From Tatlockia sp. (GTDB lineage Bacteria; Pseudomonadota; Gammaproteobacteria; Legionellales; Legionellaceae), in NCBI GenBank assembly GCA_013697955.1, contig JACCVV010000012.1:124001-188000 (forward strand): 64,000 nt of DNA, given 5' to 3'. This document shows, in pieces, positions 27,573 to 34,839 of the stretch. The notes under the pieces were generated by a model. It was not told the origin of the DNA and searched no databases. It saw nothing but the letters and a program-made list of their open reading frames with translations. Position 1 is the first letter of the stretch, and every line of letters begins with the position of its first letter. Both the position numbers and the translations under genes were made by a program.

Positions 27573-28154
27573 CTAACTATGCTTGATAACCAATCGTCCT
27601 CGCACAAAATCATAAGTCCCGGACATATGCACAAAGCGGGTAATATTATCCAAATTTAGTTTTTTATCCTTTAAACTCATTAAAGGAGTTCCAAACTTAT
27701 CAAAAGAAATCTTATCTTCATGAACCTTCAAGATATCATCTTCAGAAACAAAAACCGAAACATAAGCCTCATTAATTTTATTTTCTTTGGATTTGATTAA
27801 ATACTTAACCTTATCTTCAAGTGCATAAATGGGACGAGAAATAATCTGTCTAGGCAAATTCGATAGAATTCGTTCCCAGGATTGTAAATTGTTACCTTCT
27901 GAAGAATAAAGCGCAATAAATACTTCCTGCTGACTTGCTCTTTTTAGAGTTTGATTGGCCACAGCTATATCTCTGGCCGATTGGGCTGCATTTTGTTTAG
28001 AACCAATTTGAGTAGCAAAATTATCGCGTATTTCTTTTAGATTTTTGCCAATAACGCGTAAAAAATTAGATTCTGCCCAAGGCCCGGTTTCAATTGCTTT
28101 ATCCAAGGCTTGCAAAATATCATCAGATTGTTGTTTGGTTAATTCATTTTTCAT
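27573..28154 (-). CDS. icmQ: IcmQ, pore-forming Dot/Icm cytoplasmic protein
   Basis: IcmQ binds NAD and membranes and is held in check by IcmR or its equivalent. The ATG at 28154 gives a 193-residue protein beginning MKNELTKQQSDDILQALDKA. An ATG four codons upstream is possible but does not fit the family N-terminus. ETGPWAESNFLRVIGKNL is the conserved N-terminal helical region that contacts IcmR. An intrinsic terminator lies just upstream. Confidence 0.94.
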   Translation of the reverse strand: MKNELTKQQSDDILQALDKAIETGPWAESNFLRVIGKNLKEIRDNFATQIGSKQNAAQSARDIAVANQTLKRASQQEVFIALYSSEGNNLQSWERILSNLPRQIISRPIYALEDKVKYLIKSKENKINEAYVSVFVSEDDILKVHEDKISFDKFGTPLMSLKDKKLNLDNITRFVHMSGTYDFVRGRLVIKHS

Positions 28155-28197
28155 AGAGGTTAGCATTTTTAAAATACTTGATTCATATTTAAAAATT

Positions 28198-28232
28198 ATA
28201 ACAGTATTCAGCTAAAACGCTGAATACTGTTA
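28198..28232 (-). terminator. Strong intrinsic terminator overlapping the fir stop codon
   Basis: On the minus strand TAACAGTATTCAGC, a six-base loop, then its perfect 14-base complement, followed by TAATTTTTAAAT. The stem begins with the TAA stop codon of fir. The T-rich tail is only on the icmQ side, so it acts on transcription running from fir into icmQ. Confidence 0.75.
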
Positions 28233-28514
28233 CTTAGGACCGGGAGTGGATCTAACTTCCTCTTCGTTTGAGTTGCTTGATTGTGCGTTGCTAACGTATT
28301 GATCTTCAGCAATATGATTAATTTCTTCGTTTAGATTTTTGAGTGTTTCAATACAGCTTGCGGTTTCATTGGTGGGCCGAACTGCCTGCATTTTACTTGC
28401 TTGAGTCCGTAATTTTCCGATAGGCCGAGTTAAAAATTCATGCAAGGCATCAAATCCTACTCCGGTAGATTCGGATTCTGATTTTCTCGATTCGTTAAAG
28501 AACGGAAGGGTCAT
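28230..28514 (-). CDS. IcmR functional homologue (Fir), chaperone of IcmQ
   Basis: In every Legionella examined in the literature the gene between icmS and icmQ encodes a rapidly diverging IcmR equivalent (FIR) that binds IcmQ. This 94-residue protein sits exactly there. It is small, acidic at the C-terminus and helical in the middle (about residues 15-75). I see no similarity to L. pneumophila IcmR by eye, which is expected. The ATG at 28514 is chosen because GGAG precedes it by 7 bases; the ATG at 28526 contains that GGAG and lacks its own site. Role is inferred from position. Confidence 0.8.
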   Translation of the reverse strand: MTLPFFNESRKSESESTGVGFDALHEFLTRPIGKLRTQASKMQAVRPTNETASCIETLKNLNEEINHIAEDQYVSNAQSSNSNEEEVRSTPGPK

Positions 28515-28564
28515 GATGTACTCCATACAAATTGTTCAGTCATTGAAGATACAATAGCAGATTT

Positions 28565-28584
28565 TACCTTAAGAAAAACTTAAG
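28565..28584 (-). promoter_or_regulatory. Possible PmrA-type tandem box upstream of fir
   Basis: Minus strand CTTAAGTTT-TT-CTTAAGGTA: two CTTAA half-sites with an 11-bp period, like the L. pneumophila PmrA consensus cTTAATatT-N2-cTTAATatT. The TATTGT that follows could be a -10. The ATG of fir is about 50 bp downstream. The second halves of the boxes match the consensus poorly. Confidence 0.4.
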
Positions 28585-28699
28585 AAAAGTTAAACTTTCA
28601 CTTTTTTTACACTTTGATAAATAAAAAAAGTTCTGAACATATTAATCGCATAAAATTTTAAAATGAACATTTGAATACCTAATATAATCATTCATTTAA

Positions 28700-29044
28700 T
28701 TAATCATACATAAGTTCATCTAGAGGAGTGTAATCTTTACTCGGTCCACCTTGAATTAACTCGTTTAAAACGTCTGTCATGCAGAGTAATCGAAGCGCAT
28801 TCGGTGTTACTTCGTCAAACACCACACGGAGACCTAAAAGTGCTTTTTCAGCCTCATCAAAAGTGGCTCCTAAGCCGTAACCCAGACACAGTGAACAGAG
28901 CTGATCAGCGCGCCTGGCAATTGCGGGAAGTAGACCGGTTTCGGAAAACACTTCCTCATAACTAACAAAACGGTCATTAAGATAAAATTTGGCATTTAGA
29001 CTTGAAGCGATTAAAGAAAGACTTTTTGATATTGAATTTTCCAT
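28700..29044 (-). CDS. icmS: IcmS, effector adaptor/chaperone
   Basis: A 114-residue acidic protein, the exact usual length, that pairs with IcmW and binds effectors and DotL. Conserved stretches include LLPAIARRADQLCSLCLGYGLGA and LNELIQGGPSKDYTPLDELMYD. Its start abuts the icmT stop, so the two are co-translated. Confidence 0.97.
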   Translation of the reverse strand: MENSISKSLSLIASSLNAKFYLNDRFVSYEEVFSETGLLPAIARRADQLCSLCLGYGLGATFDEAEKALLGLRVVFDEVTPNALRLLCMTDVLNELIQGGPSKDYTPLDELMYD

Positions 29045-29305
29045 CTATCGCCACCAAGGTCGAGTTGATTTGATATTGCCGGCAAAGAAATGTCTCAACC
29101 ATCTTAAGAAAATAGGTACTGTGAACCCATAATGTTCGATAATGCCAAAGAAAACTGCGGAAACTAATACCAATACTCCGGTCCATATACGAATATGCAT
29201 TAAAAAAAGGAAGATTGGAAAAGCGGCTCTAGCATCTACCAAAAAAAAACGTGCACTTCTGGCTGAATCGCGCCAATGGGATGTTTCAGAAAAACCGGCG
29301 GCCAT
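29045..29305 (-). CDS. icmT: IcmT, Dot/Icm membrane protein
   Basis: An 86-residue membrane protein; L. pneumophila IcmT is needed for export and for bacterial egress from host cells. The ATG at 29305 has GAGGG about 6 bases upstream; an upstream TTG at 29317 is not needed. The N-terminus contains the family-typical SETSHWRDSARSARFFLVDA. A hydrophobic pair of helices follows (about residues 25-65). Confidence 0.95.
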   Translation of the reverse strand: MAAGFSETSHWRDSARSARFFLVDARAAFPIFLFLMHIRIWTGVLVLVSAVFFGIIEHYGFTVPIFLRWLRHFFAGNIKSTRPWWR

Positions 29306-29336
29306 ATAAACCCTCAAAAAATAAAACTATTATTTA

Positions 29337-29364
29337 AGTATATCGCTCAGTCTTAAGAATACAA
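29337..29364 (-). promoter_or_regulatory. Sigma-70-type promoter of icmT-icmS
   Basis: On the minus strand TTGTAT (29359-29364) and TATACT (29337-29342) are 16 bases apart, about 32 bp before the icmT ATG. Read from the sequence only. Confidence 0.45.
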
Positions 29365-29369
29365 GAAGG

Positions 29370-29579
29370 TTAGGAGGAAGGATTAAGTTTTGGCTTGCCT
29401 TTAGGGCTAAGGCACATTTCCATAATGTTTTTCATAACAAGCTCCGATTCTTCCAATGATTTGACTTGATTATCAACCGTTGCTTGGAACTCGCCAGAGG
29501 CTTTTTCAGTATTAGGTTTTACTGATTTTGAATCAGATTTCATTTTATCAAGCATCTTTGACGTGCTATTAAACTGCAT
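29370..29579 (-). CDS. Small protein of unknown function upstream of icmT
   Basis: A 69-residue soluble, helical, Lys/Ser-rich protein beginning MQFNSTSKMLDKMKSDSKSV. It lies 64 bp upstream of icmT in the same direction. The ATG at 29579 is preceded by a strong GGGGGAG site, and a PmrA-like box plus TACTAT lie further up. I do not recognise it from the L. pneumophila icm region. It could be a small effector, an adaptor or a regulator of the operon. Confidence 0.6.
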   Translation of the reverse strand: MQFNSTSKMLDKMKSDSKSVKPNTEKASGEFQATVDNQVKSLEESELVMKNIMEMCLSPKGKPKLNPSS

Positions 29580-29622
29580 GAAAAATCTCCCCCTAACAAA
29601 TATGATTCCATAGTAACAAATG

Positions 29623-29642
29623 AACATTAAGAGAATATTAAG
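29623..29642 (-). promoter_or_regulatory. PmrA-type tandem box upstream of the small icmT-adjacent gene
   Basis: Minus strand CTTAATATT-CT-CTTAATGTT, two half-sites with an 11-bp period, nearly identical to the published L. pneumophila PmrA consensus cTTAATatT-N2-cTTAATatT. A third half-site CTTAAGATT follows at 29644-29652. Downstream, TACTAT is placed as a -10, with the gene start about 44 bp from the box. Confidence 0.6.
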
Positions 29643-29811
29643 TAATCTTAAGATAATTTAATTAGTAAAATAATGATTATTTTTGAATATAAACAACAAC
29701 TAAATTATCAACTTGAAGCAAATTTTTACGATAAATTAACAATCTGCGTGGGGGTTTTCTGTTACTATCTATGAGTAAATTTTAAACATCATACTTCCAT
29801 ACGAGAGCAAT

Positions 29812-31521
29812 ATGCATAAATATAATGAAAAAGAAGCTATTCTGCAAAAATGGAAAAAAATGCTTTTAAATCTTCGCGGAACTAATAAAAACAAAAAAGC
29901 CTTATTAGATATTATTGACTCTCAAAAAAATGCTGAACTGCGTCTTCTTGAATTCAATTTAAAGAAAGTAGACATTTTGCAACAAGAAACCAATGAAACA
30001 GAGAATCTCTCTTTCTTTACCTGGCTATGGTCATGTATCGTTTCCTTTTTCTGTTTTTGGGATCCCCAAACCCCGTCTTTATCCGGGTTAGAAGAATTAT
30101 TGTTAATAGATGTCATTCCAGAAAGCTTTACCCGCTTATCTGAAACTTCAATTGATAGCGGCAATATTGATTTACTTAATGATGCCAATTTTGAAGAAGC
30201 TCTTTTTACTAATCCTGCAAAGGCTGTTGCAGATATCCGTGGACGCATCAATTATTTGCCAGATATCCGCGGCAAGATAAACAATATTCTTGAACGCCTT
30301 GATGCTATCAAATACTTGTTGACAGCAGATACATACCAAGACCTGCTGGCCAAACTTTATAAATACTATCCATTAGAAACCTTAATTTATCATTACCAAT
30401 CCTATAGTGAAGATGTCGAGAGATTTGTCGGTCCTGAGGAGTTTTTGGAACTTGAACTCATGAGCCGGGCCTTGATGGATTTATTTATTTTACCTCTTGA
30501 TACCGATCCTTTAAGCCTACGATGTTTTGCTATCCAGGAATTATTGCTTGTACTTGCCTGCTCACATTTAAAAAATCCTCCCTTAATGCAGGTTTTAAAT
30601 GGTGCTAGAGAAAATAAAACTAATATAACCGAATGTTTTAGGACTTTAAGCCCTGCCTATGAACAAGCCAAATCAACAATGTTAGAATTGATTCCGGGTT
30701 CAACAGAACACTTAAAGAATTCAACCTTGATACTTGGTAGAGTTGTCGAATTACAGAATAACCTGGCGAAACATTTTATTTATCAGCCGATTTTTTTAAA
30801 TTTTGCCCGATTAGCCTGCCAAGAACTGCTATCTAATTATCATCAATTTCCTGAGCAACATACCAATAGTGTATTAAATCAGACTATAGAGTTCCTTTCC
30901 TCTGCTATTTTAGGAACTTGGTCAGAAGCCAAAGTTGAGAGAAAAAAAATTGTAGATTTGATGACAGAGCGAAAACACATAATAGAAACCAATTTCTCAA
31001 TGTCTGAATGTTGCGCAATATTAAGTATTTTTTCACATACCCAATCTTCGAAATTTAATTATCAAAAGGCGGTATTTTTTGCAAATCAAATCATTATGGC
31101 AAGCTTGGCAGGACAAAAAGACCTTATCATTAAGGCCCAGGAATTTTGTAATTTAGACCCCCATGAAGAAGCTTGGGTTTTTTCTGTGATAGAACGGCTT
31201 CAGCTATCGACTTCTCTAATGACAGAAGAGGAGTTAGTGCAAATAGCAACGAAATTGTCTTCCTTCAAGCAAGAACAATTACAATGGATTTTTAAGGTTA
31301 TTGAACATATCCAACCCTCAGGGCCACAATTAGCTATGAAATTAAAGTCATTCATGGCAAGAGAAGAGTCAGAGGAAAAAGAATTTAAACTTAGTGAAAA
31401 ACGCAGTGTAACTTACCTTCCTTCAGCTAAGAATCCAAATCGTTTCTTGGGCAATCCCCCTGTTCAAACGCCTCCAGAAGCTTTAAGTACTAAACAGCAA
31501 ACCTCATTTCAATATTTTTAA
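29812..31521 (+). CDS. Candidate Dot/Icm effector, unknown function
   Basis: A 569-residue, largely helical protein without signal peptide. One strongly hydrophobic patch lies near residues 63-83 (FFTWLWSCIVSFFCFWD). The C-terminus has a glutamate-rich block (about residues 521-528, EESEEKEF) and ends SFQYF. An E-block and hydrophobic residues near the end are features of Dot/Icm translocation signals. It is transcribed away from icmT. I recognise no domain. Effector status is inference from the tail, location and accessory character. Confidence 0.6.
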   Translation: MHKYNEKEAILQKWKKMLLNLRGTNKNKKALLDIIDSQKNAELRLLEFNLKKVDILQQETNETENLSFFTWLWSCIVSFFCFWDPQTPSLSGLEELLLIDVIPESFTRLSETSIDSGNIDLLNDANFEEALFTNPAKAVADIRGRINYLPDIRGKINNILERLDAIKYLLTADTYQDLLAKLYKYYPLETLIYHYQSYSEDVERFVGPEEFLELELMSRALMDLFILPLDTDPLSLRCFAIQELLLVLACSHLKNPPLMQVLNGARENKTNITECFRTLSPAYEQAKSTMLELIPGSTEHLKNSTLILGRVVELQNNLAKHFIYQPIFLNFARLACQELLSNYHQFPEQHTNSVLNQTIEFLSSAILGTWSEAKVERKKIVDLMTERKHIIETNFSMSECCAILSIFSHTQSSKFNYQKAVFFANQIIMASLAGQKDLIIKAQEFCNLDPHEEAWVFSVIERLQLSTSLMTEEELVQIATKLSSFKQEQLQWIFKVIEHIQPSGPQLAMKLKSFMAREESEEKEFKLSEKRSVTYLPSAKNPNRFLGNPPVQTPPEALSTKQQTSFQYF

Positions 31522-31606
31522 AAGGACTTTTTTAAAGAATTACTAACTTGCTCTAAGCAAATTGCTGTAATAAAGTGTCAGGCATGTCGCTTAGATTTGA
31601 ATCTTT

Positions 31607-32248
31607 ATGAATACGCTGATGATCGTTTTTACGATAGTAGCGTTTATTACTTGTGCAATTATATTTCAAGAAAATGCCCCTTTCGTCCTAAATAAAATCA
31701 AAGGGTTAGGCTGGCTGGCACCGATCTTGTTTTTGCTCATCTATTGTCTCGCAACTGTTTTATTACTTCCAACAATGGTCTTAACTCTGGCCGGTGGCGC
31801 TTTGTTTGGTCCCATATTAGGTACTTTATTTAATTTATTAGGCGCAACCCTTGGCGCTACCTGCGCTTTTGGCCTAAGCAGGTATTTCGCATTTGATTGG
31901 TTAGCCTCGAAAAATAGGCCTAAGTTGAATAAGTTAATCGCTGGTGTTGAACGAAACGGTTGGCAGTTTGCCGCTTTTTTGCGCTTAATTCCTATAGTTC
32001 CGTTTAATCTTGTTAATTATGGTTTAGGGTTGACACGCATAAAATTTAGTCACTATGTAATGACCACTTTCTTTTTTCTGGCGCCCGCTGAAATCATTTA
32101 TACCTACTGTGGCTATGCCGGTATGGACGCACTTTCTAACCGCATACTTTTTTACAAAAATGAAACAATTTTTGCACTATTGGGCTTAGCCTTTTTGTTT
32201 GTATTATTCAAACTATTCTGCTTCTATCGCCAGCGCTTAAAAAATTAA
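31607..32248 (+). CDS. TVP38/TMEM64 (VTT/DedA-like) membrane protein
   Basis: A 213-residue integral membrane protein with about five helices. The VTT (SNARE-associated Golgi) domain is recognisable from the PTMVLTLAGGALFGPILGTL and FLRLIPIVPFNLVNYGLGLT motifs. The family includes DedA lipid scramblases; the substrate here is not known. It overlaps the convergent pabC-like gene by 4 bp. Confidence 0.88.
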   Translation: MNTLMIVFTIVAFITCAIIFQENAPFVLNKIKGLGWLAPILFLLIYCLATVLLLPTMVLTLAGGALFGPILGTLFNLLGATLGATCAFGLSRYFAFDWLASKNRPKLNKLIAGVERNGWQFAAFLRLIPIVPFNLVNYGLGLTRIKFSHYVMTTFFFLAPAEIIYTYCGYAGMDALSNRILFYKNETIFALLGLAFLFVLFKLFCFYRQRLKN

Positions 32249-33066
32249 CAAGAACCGCTTTGATCGCTAACTAGTAATTTTTGTAGAACATCAATTAAGG
32301 GGTGTTTACTATTGAAAATATGATTATCCCAAGAATGTACAGGTTTAATGCCTTGCAATGCATTGGTTGTAAATGCCGCTTCAGCCTTAATTAAACTCGC
32401 CTTATCAAGTTCTATTTCATTACATTCTATATTTTGATTCTTACAAAGAATTAAAACTCGCTGACGAATAATTCCTGGGAGCGGGCCTGAAGAGAGCGGC
32501 GGAGTAAACAAGCACTCATTTTTAATGATAAAAAAATTAGCTATTGTTGTATCTGTAACCTGATTTTGAAAATTAAAAAATAAAACATCATCTGCTCCCG
32601 CCTCCGCAGCGATTCGGCGAGCCATAATAGCTTCAAGGTAGTTGATTGATTTAACCTGATAAAGAAGATTTTTGGAATCACGCTGCCAAGCTGCGCTAAT
32701 AAGCTTTAGCGGTTTTGCATTTTTAGTAAAACTCAATGCAGAGAAAATTAAAGAGGAATCTTTGGATTTTTCATTCAAACCGCGCAAAGCCTTGCCGGAT
32801 GCCAACAGCACTTTTATACCGCCTTGATTTAAATTTTTATAGCGAATAAATTCATTGAGCTTTTCATTCCAGAAATCGAGAGAAAGCGTAAAAGGTATTG
32901 CTAAAGATGAAGAAGCTCTTGTTAGACGCTGCCAATGTTCCTTTGAGTAGCAGGGTTTATTATTAATTACGAGAAGGGTTTCAAAGAGGCCCTCGCCTAA
33001 AAACACGCGCTCGTCGGGGGTAAAAGGAAGATTAAATTCGTCTTGAAAAACAATCTTAGTGAACAT
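32245..33066 (-). CDS. pabC: Class IV aminotransferase, aminodeoxychorismate lyase-like
   Basis: PLP enzyme of fold type IV (273 residues). VKSINYLEAIMARRIAAEAG includes a conserved region after the PLP-site strand. Further family motifs are DDVLFFNFQNQVTDTTIANF and LPGIIRQRVLIL. In folate synthesis PabC cleaves aminodeoxychorismate to p-aminobenzoate and pyruvate. D-amino acid or branched-chain aminotransferase cannot be excluded. It lies directly after a small acidic gene on the same strand. Confidence 0.75.
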   Translation of the reverse strand: MFTKIVFQDEFNLPFTPDERVFLGEGLFETLLVINNKPCYSKEHWQRLTRASSSLAIPFTLSLDFWNEKLNEFIRYKNLNQGGIKVLLASGKALRGLNEKSKDSSLIFSALSFTKNAKPLKLISAAWQRDSKNLLYQVKSINYLEAIMARRIAAEAGADDVLFFNFQNQVTDTTIANFFIIKNECLFTPPLSSGPLPGIIRQRVLILCKNQNIECNEIELDKASLIKAEAAFTTNALQGIKPVHSWDNHIFNSKHPLIDVLQKLLVSDQSGSC

Positions 33067-33240
33067 TTAGTAATCAACAAAATCATCAAGTTCGTCACGC
33101 AAGCGTTTTTCTTCCAGCATATTTTCAAGGAGTCTACGGGCATCTAAGGTCGGTTTTACTTCAATAACGATATCGACTTTTTCTTCAGAATCTACAAAAA
33201 TTTCTTCTACTAAATCGTCTTCATCAAATAATTCACTCAT
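33067..33240 (-). CDS. PA3496-like small acidic protein
   Basis: A 57-residue gene whose stop abuts the ATG of the pabC-like gene. The product starts MSELFDEDDLVEEIF and ends with DARRLLENMLEEKRLRDELD. The helical RRxLExxxExKRLxxELDD tail resembles the PA3496-type putative envelope integrity proteins of gammaproteobacteria. Highly acidic N-terminus. The functional name is by resemblance only. Confidence 0.7.
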   Translation of the reverse strand: MSELFDEDDLVEEIFVDSEEKVDIVIEVKPTLDARRLLENMLEEKRLRDELDDFVDY

Positions 33241-33318
33241 ATTACTCTCTCAAAGTTTTTAATTTCGAAACCAGAGTAGGTTTCTTGCGCTTCGCTACTT
33301 TAGTACTAATAAATTTGA

Positions 33319-33332
33319 GAGGTATATACCTC
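33319..33332. promoter_or_regulatory. Perfect palindrome upstream of ygfA
   Basis: GAGGTATATACCTC is a 14-bp perfect palindrome followed by ATTTTTTT on the plus strand, in the 202-bp gap between the small acidic gene and ygfA. It could be a short terminator-like hairpin or an operator. Purely structural observation. Confidence 0.3.
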
Positions 33333-33442
33333 ATTTTTTTAACTAAGACCAGATCTCTTTAAAAAATTTCCCAGTTTATCAGATCTTGAACTCTTAGGAC
33401 TATCTAAGCAATAATTAAATACCAGAACTTAACAAGTCAATC

Positions 33443-34027
33443 ATGCGAGATAGTTTTAAAGTAGCTCTAAGACGGAGTCGACTCCAAGTTCGGGAACAAT
33501 TATCACTGGAATATCAAAATACGGCTTCAAGCAAGGTTTGTAATCGAATTAGTAGTTTGGAAGAATATCGTAAATCGAAACGAATCGCTCTTTATCAGGC
33601 AATCGGCGGGGAAATTAGTTTAAATAATCTATGGAATTCTGCGCCCCTGCAGGGTAAATTCTGTTATTTTCCAGTTCTTGGGGAAAATAAATCATTATTG
33701 TTCTTACCCGCCACACCATCAACCCCCTTCAAACTAAATCGTTTTGGTATAAAGGAACCAGATATCGACATCTCAGAAGCTATTTCACCTGAATATATTG
33801 ATATTATTTTTATGCCTTTAGTTGTTTTTGACGAATATGGGACGCGAGTTGGCATGGGAGCAGGTTATTATGATCGGACCTTGGCTCAAGTAGCGCATCA
33901 ACGATTAATCGGCGTCGCTTATGAATTTCAATATTATCCTTATATTGAACCGCAGAGTTGGGATATACCAATGGCCGGAGTGGTTACACCACAAAGGATT
34001 TTATGGAGAAAAAAACGCCAGAGTTAA
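33443..34027 (+). CDS. ygfA: 5-formyltetrahydrofolate cyclo-ligase
   Basis: Converts 5-formyl-THF to 5,10-methenyl-THF with ATP. The 194-residue protein shows the family-typical C-terminal block FDEYGTRVGMGAGYYDRTLA, the usual ATP/folate site. Then RLIGVAYEFQ and the closing MAGVVTPQRIL follow. 6S RNA often precedes this gene in gammaproteobacteria, but I see no such RNA here. Confidence 0.93.
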   Translation: MRDSFKVALRRSRLQVREQLSLEYQNTASSKVCNRISSLEEYRKSKRIALYQAIGGEISLNNLWNSAPLQGKFCYFPVLGENKSLLFLPATPSTPFKLNRFGIKEPDIDISEAISPEYIDIIFMPLVVFDEYGTRVGMGAGYYDRTLAQVAHQRLIGVAYEFQYYPYIEPQSWDIPMAGVVTPQRILWRKKRQS

Positions 34028-34082
34028 TATCTTTTGCTTCTTAAAGGATCCGTTTGTCTATTTAACTACTTCTTTTTTTAAG

Positions 34083-34421
34083 CTATAGAGCATCTGCACC
34101 GACCTCTCCTGTTCTAATACGGACAACCTGCTGCAATTCATATACAAAAATTTTGCCATCACCAATCTTGCCGGTATAGGCCGCTTTACAGATTGCATCA
34201 ATCGCTGCTTCTACCATATCCTCGGTGAGCGCAAGCTCAATTTTTATTTTGGGGAGAAAATCAACAACATATTCAGCGCCCCGATAAAGTTCTGTATGTC
34301 CTTTTTGGCGGCCAAACCCGCGTATTTCTGATATGGTGATTCCGGGTACGCCGATTTCAATGAGCGCTTCGTGAACATCATCTAGTTTAAAAGGCTTGAT
34401 TATGGCGGTTAACATTTTCAT
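34083..34421 (-). CDS. glnB: Nitrogen regulatory PII protein (GlnB/GlnK)
   Basis: A 112-residue PII trimer subunit that senses 2-oxoglutarate and ATP/ADP. It starts MKMLTAIIKPFKLDDVHEAL. It has the T-loop tyrosine in GHTELYRGAEYVVDFLPK (uridylylation site Tyr near residue 51) and the B-loop TGKIGDGKIFV. GlnB and GlnK cannot be separated from sequence alone. No amtB or glnA is adjacent. Confidence 0.93.
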   Translation of the reverse strand: MKMLTAIIKPFKLDDVHEALIEIGVPGITISEIRGFGRQKGHTELYRGAEYVVDFLPKIKIELALTEDMVEAAIDAICKAAYTGKIGDGKIFVYELQQVVRIRTGEVGADAL

Positions 34422-34520
34422 AAGAGTCCTTCTTTACCTAATTTTTGAAGGATTATTGTAGAATTGAAAACCTAGCATTGCTAGACTGTCTCGATCTAAT
34501 TTTAGAAAAAGGGAAAATTG

Positions 34521-34790
34521 ATGCACTTTGACGAACTAGCAAAAAAGCTTTTCGCAGCTTTACCCACTAATATTCAAAATGTCGAAGCCGATATCCAGCA
34601 AAAATTTAAAGAAATTCTCCAGGCTGCTTTTGCGCGACTTGATCTTGTTACCCGTGAAGAATTTGACGTTCAGGCTAAAGTCTTGGCAAGAACACGAGAA
34701 AAATTAGAGTTACTGCAGGTGCAAATCAATGAGATGCAAAGACAAAAAACGGTCAAACCCAAGATAAAACCGAAAAATGAAGATTTTTAA
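34521..34790 (+). CDS. ubiK: UbiK accessory factor of ubiquinone synthesis (YqiC/BMFP)
   Basis: An 89-residue, highly helical protein with a central BMFP domain (AAFARLDLVTREEFDVQAKV) and a C-terminal coiled coil. UbiK stimulates aerobic ubiquinone biosynthesis with UbiJ. The ATG at 34521 has AAAGGG upstream; the TTG before it is not needed. It is followed by comM, a common gammaproteobacterial neighbour. Confidence 0.88.
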   Translation: MHFDELAKKLFAALPTNIQNVEADIQQKFKEILQAAFARLDLVTREEFDVQAKVLARTREKLELLQVQINEMQRQKTVKPKIKPKNEDF

Positions 34791-34839
34791 ATACTAAAAA
34801 TTAAACGTTAAGCAAATCCAACAAAAAAACAGGAAGAAT

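Noticed and set aside
33241..33442. 6S RNA gene upstream of ygfA
   Set aside because: This is the usual place, but I see no long closing stem or central bubble, and the sequence has unrelated short hairpins.
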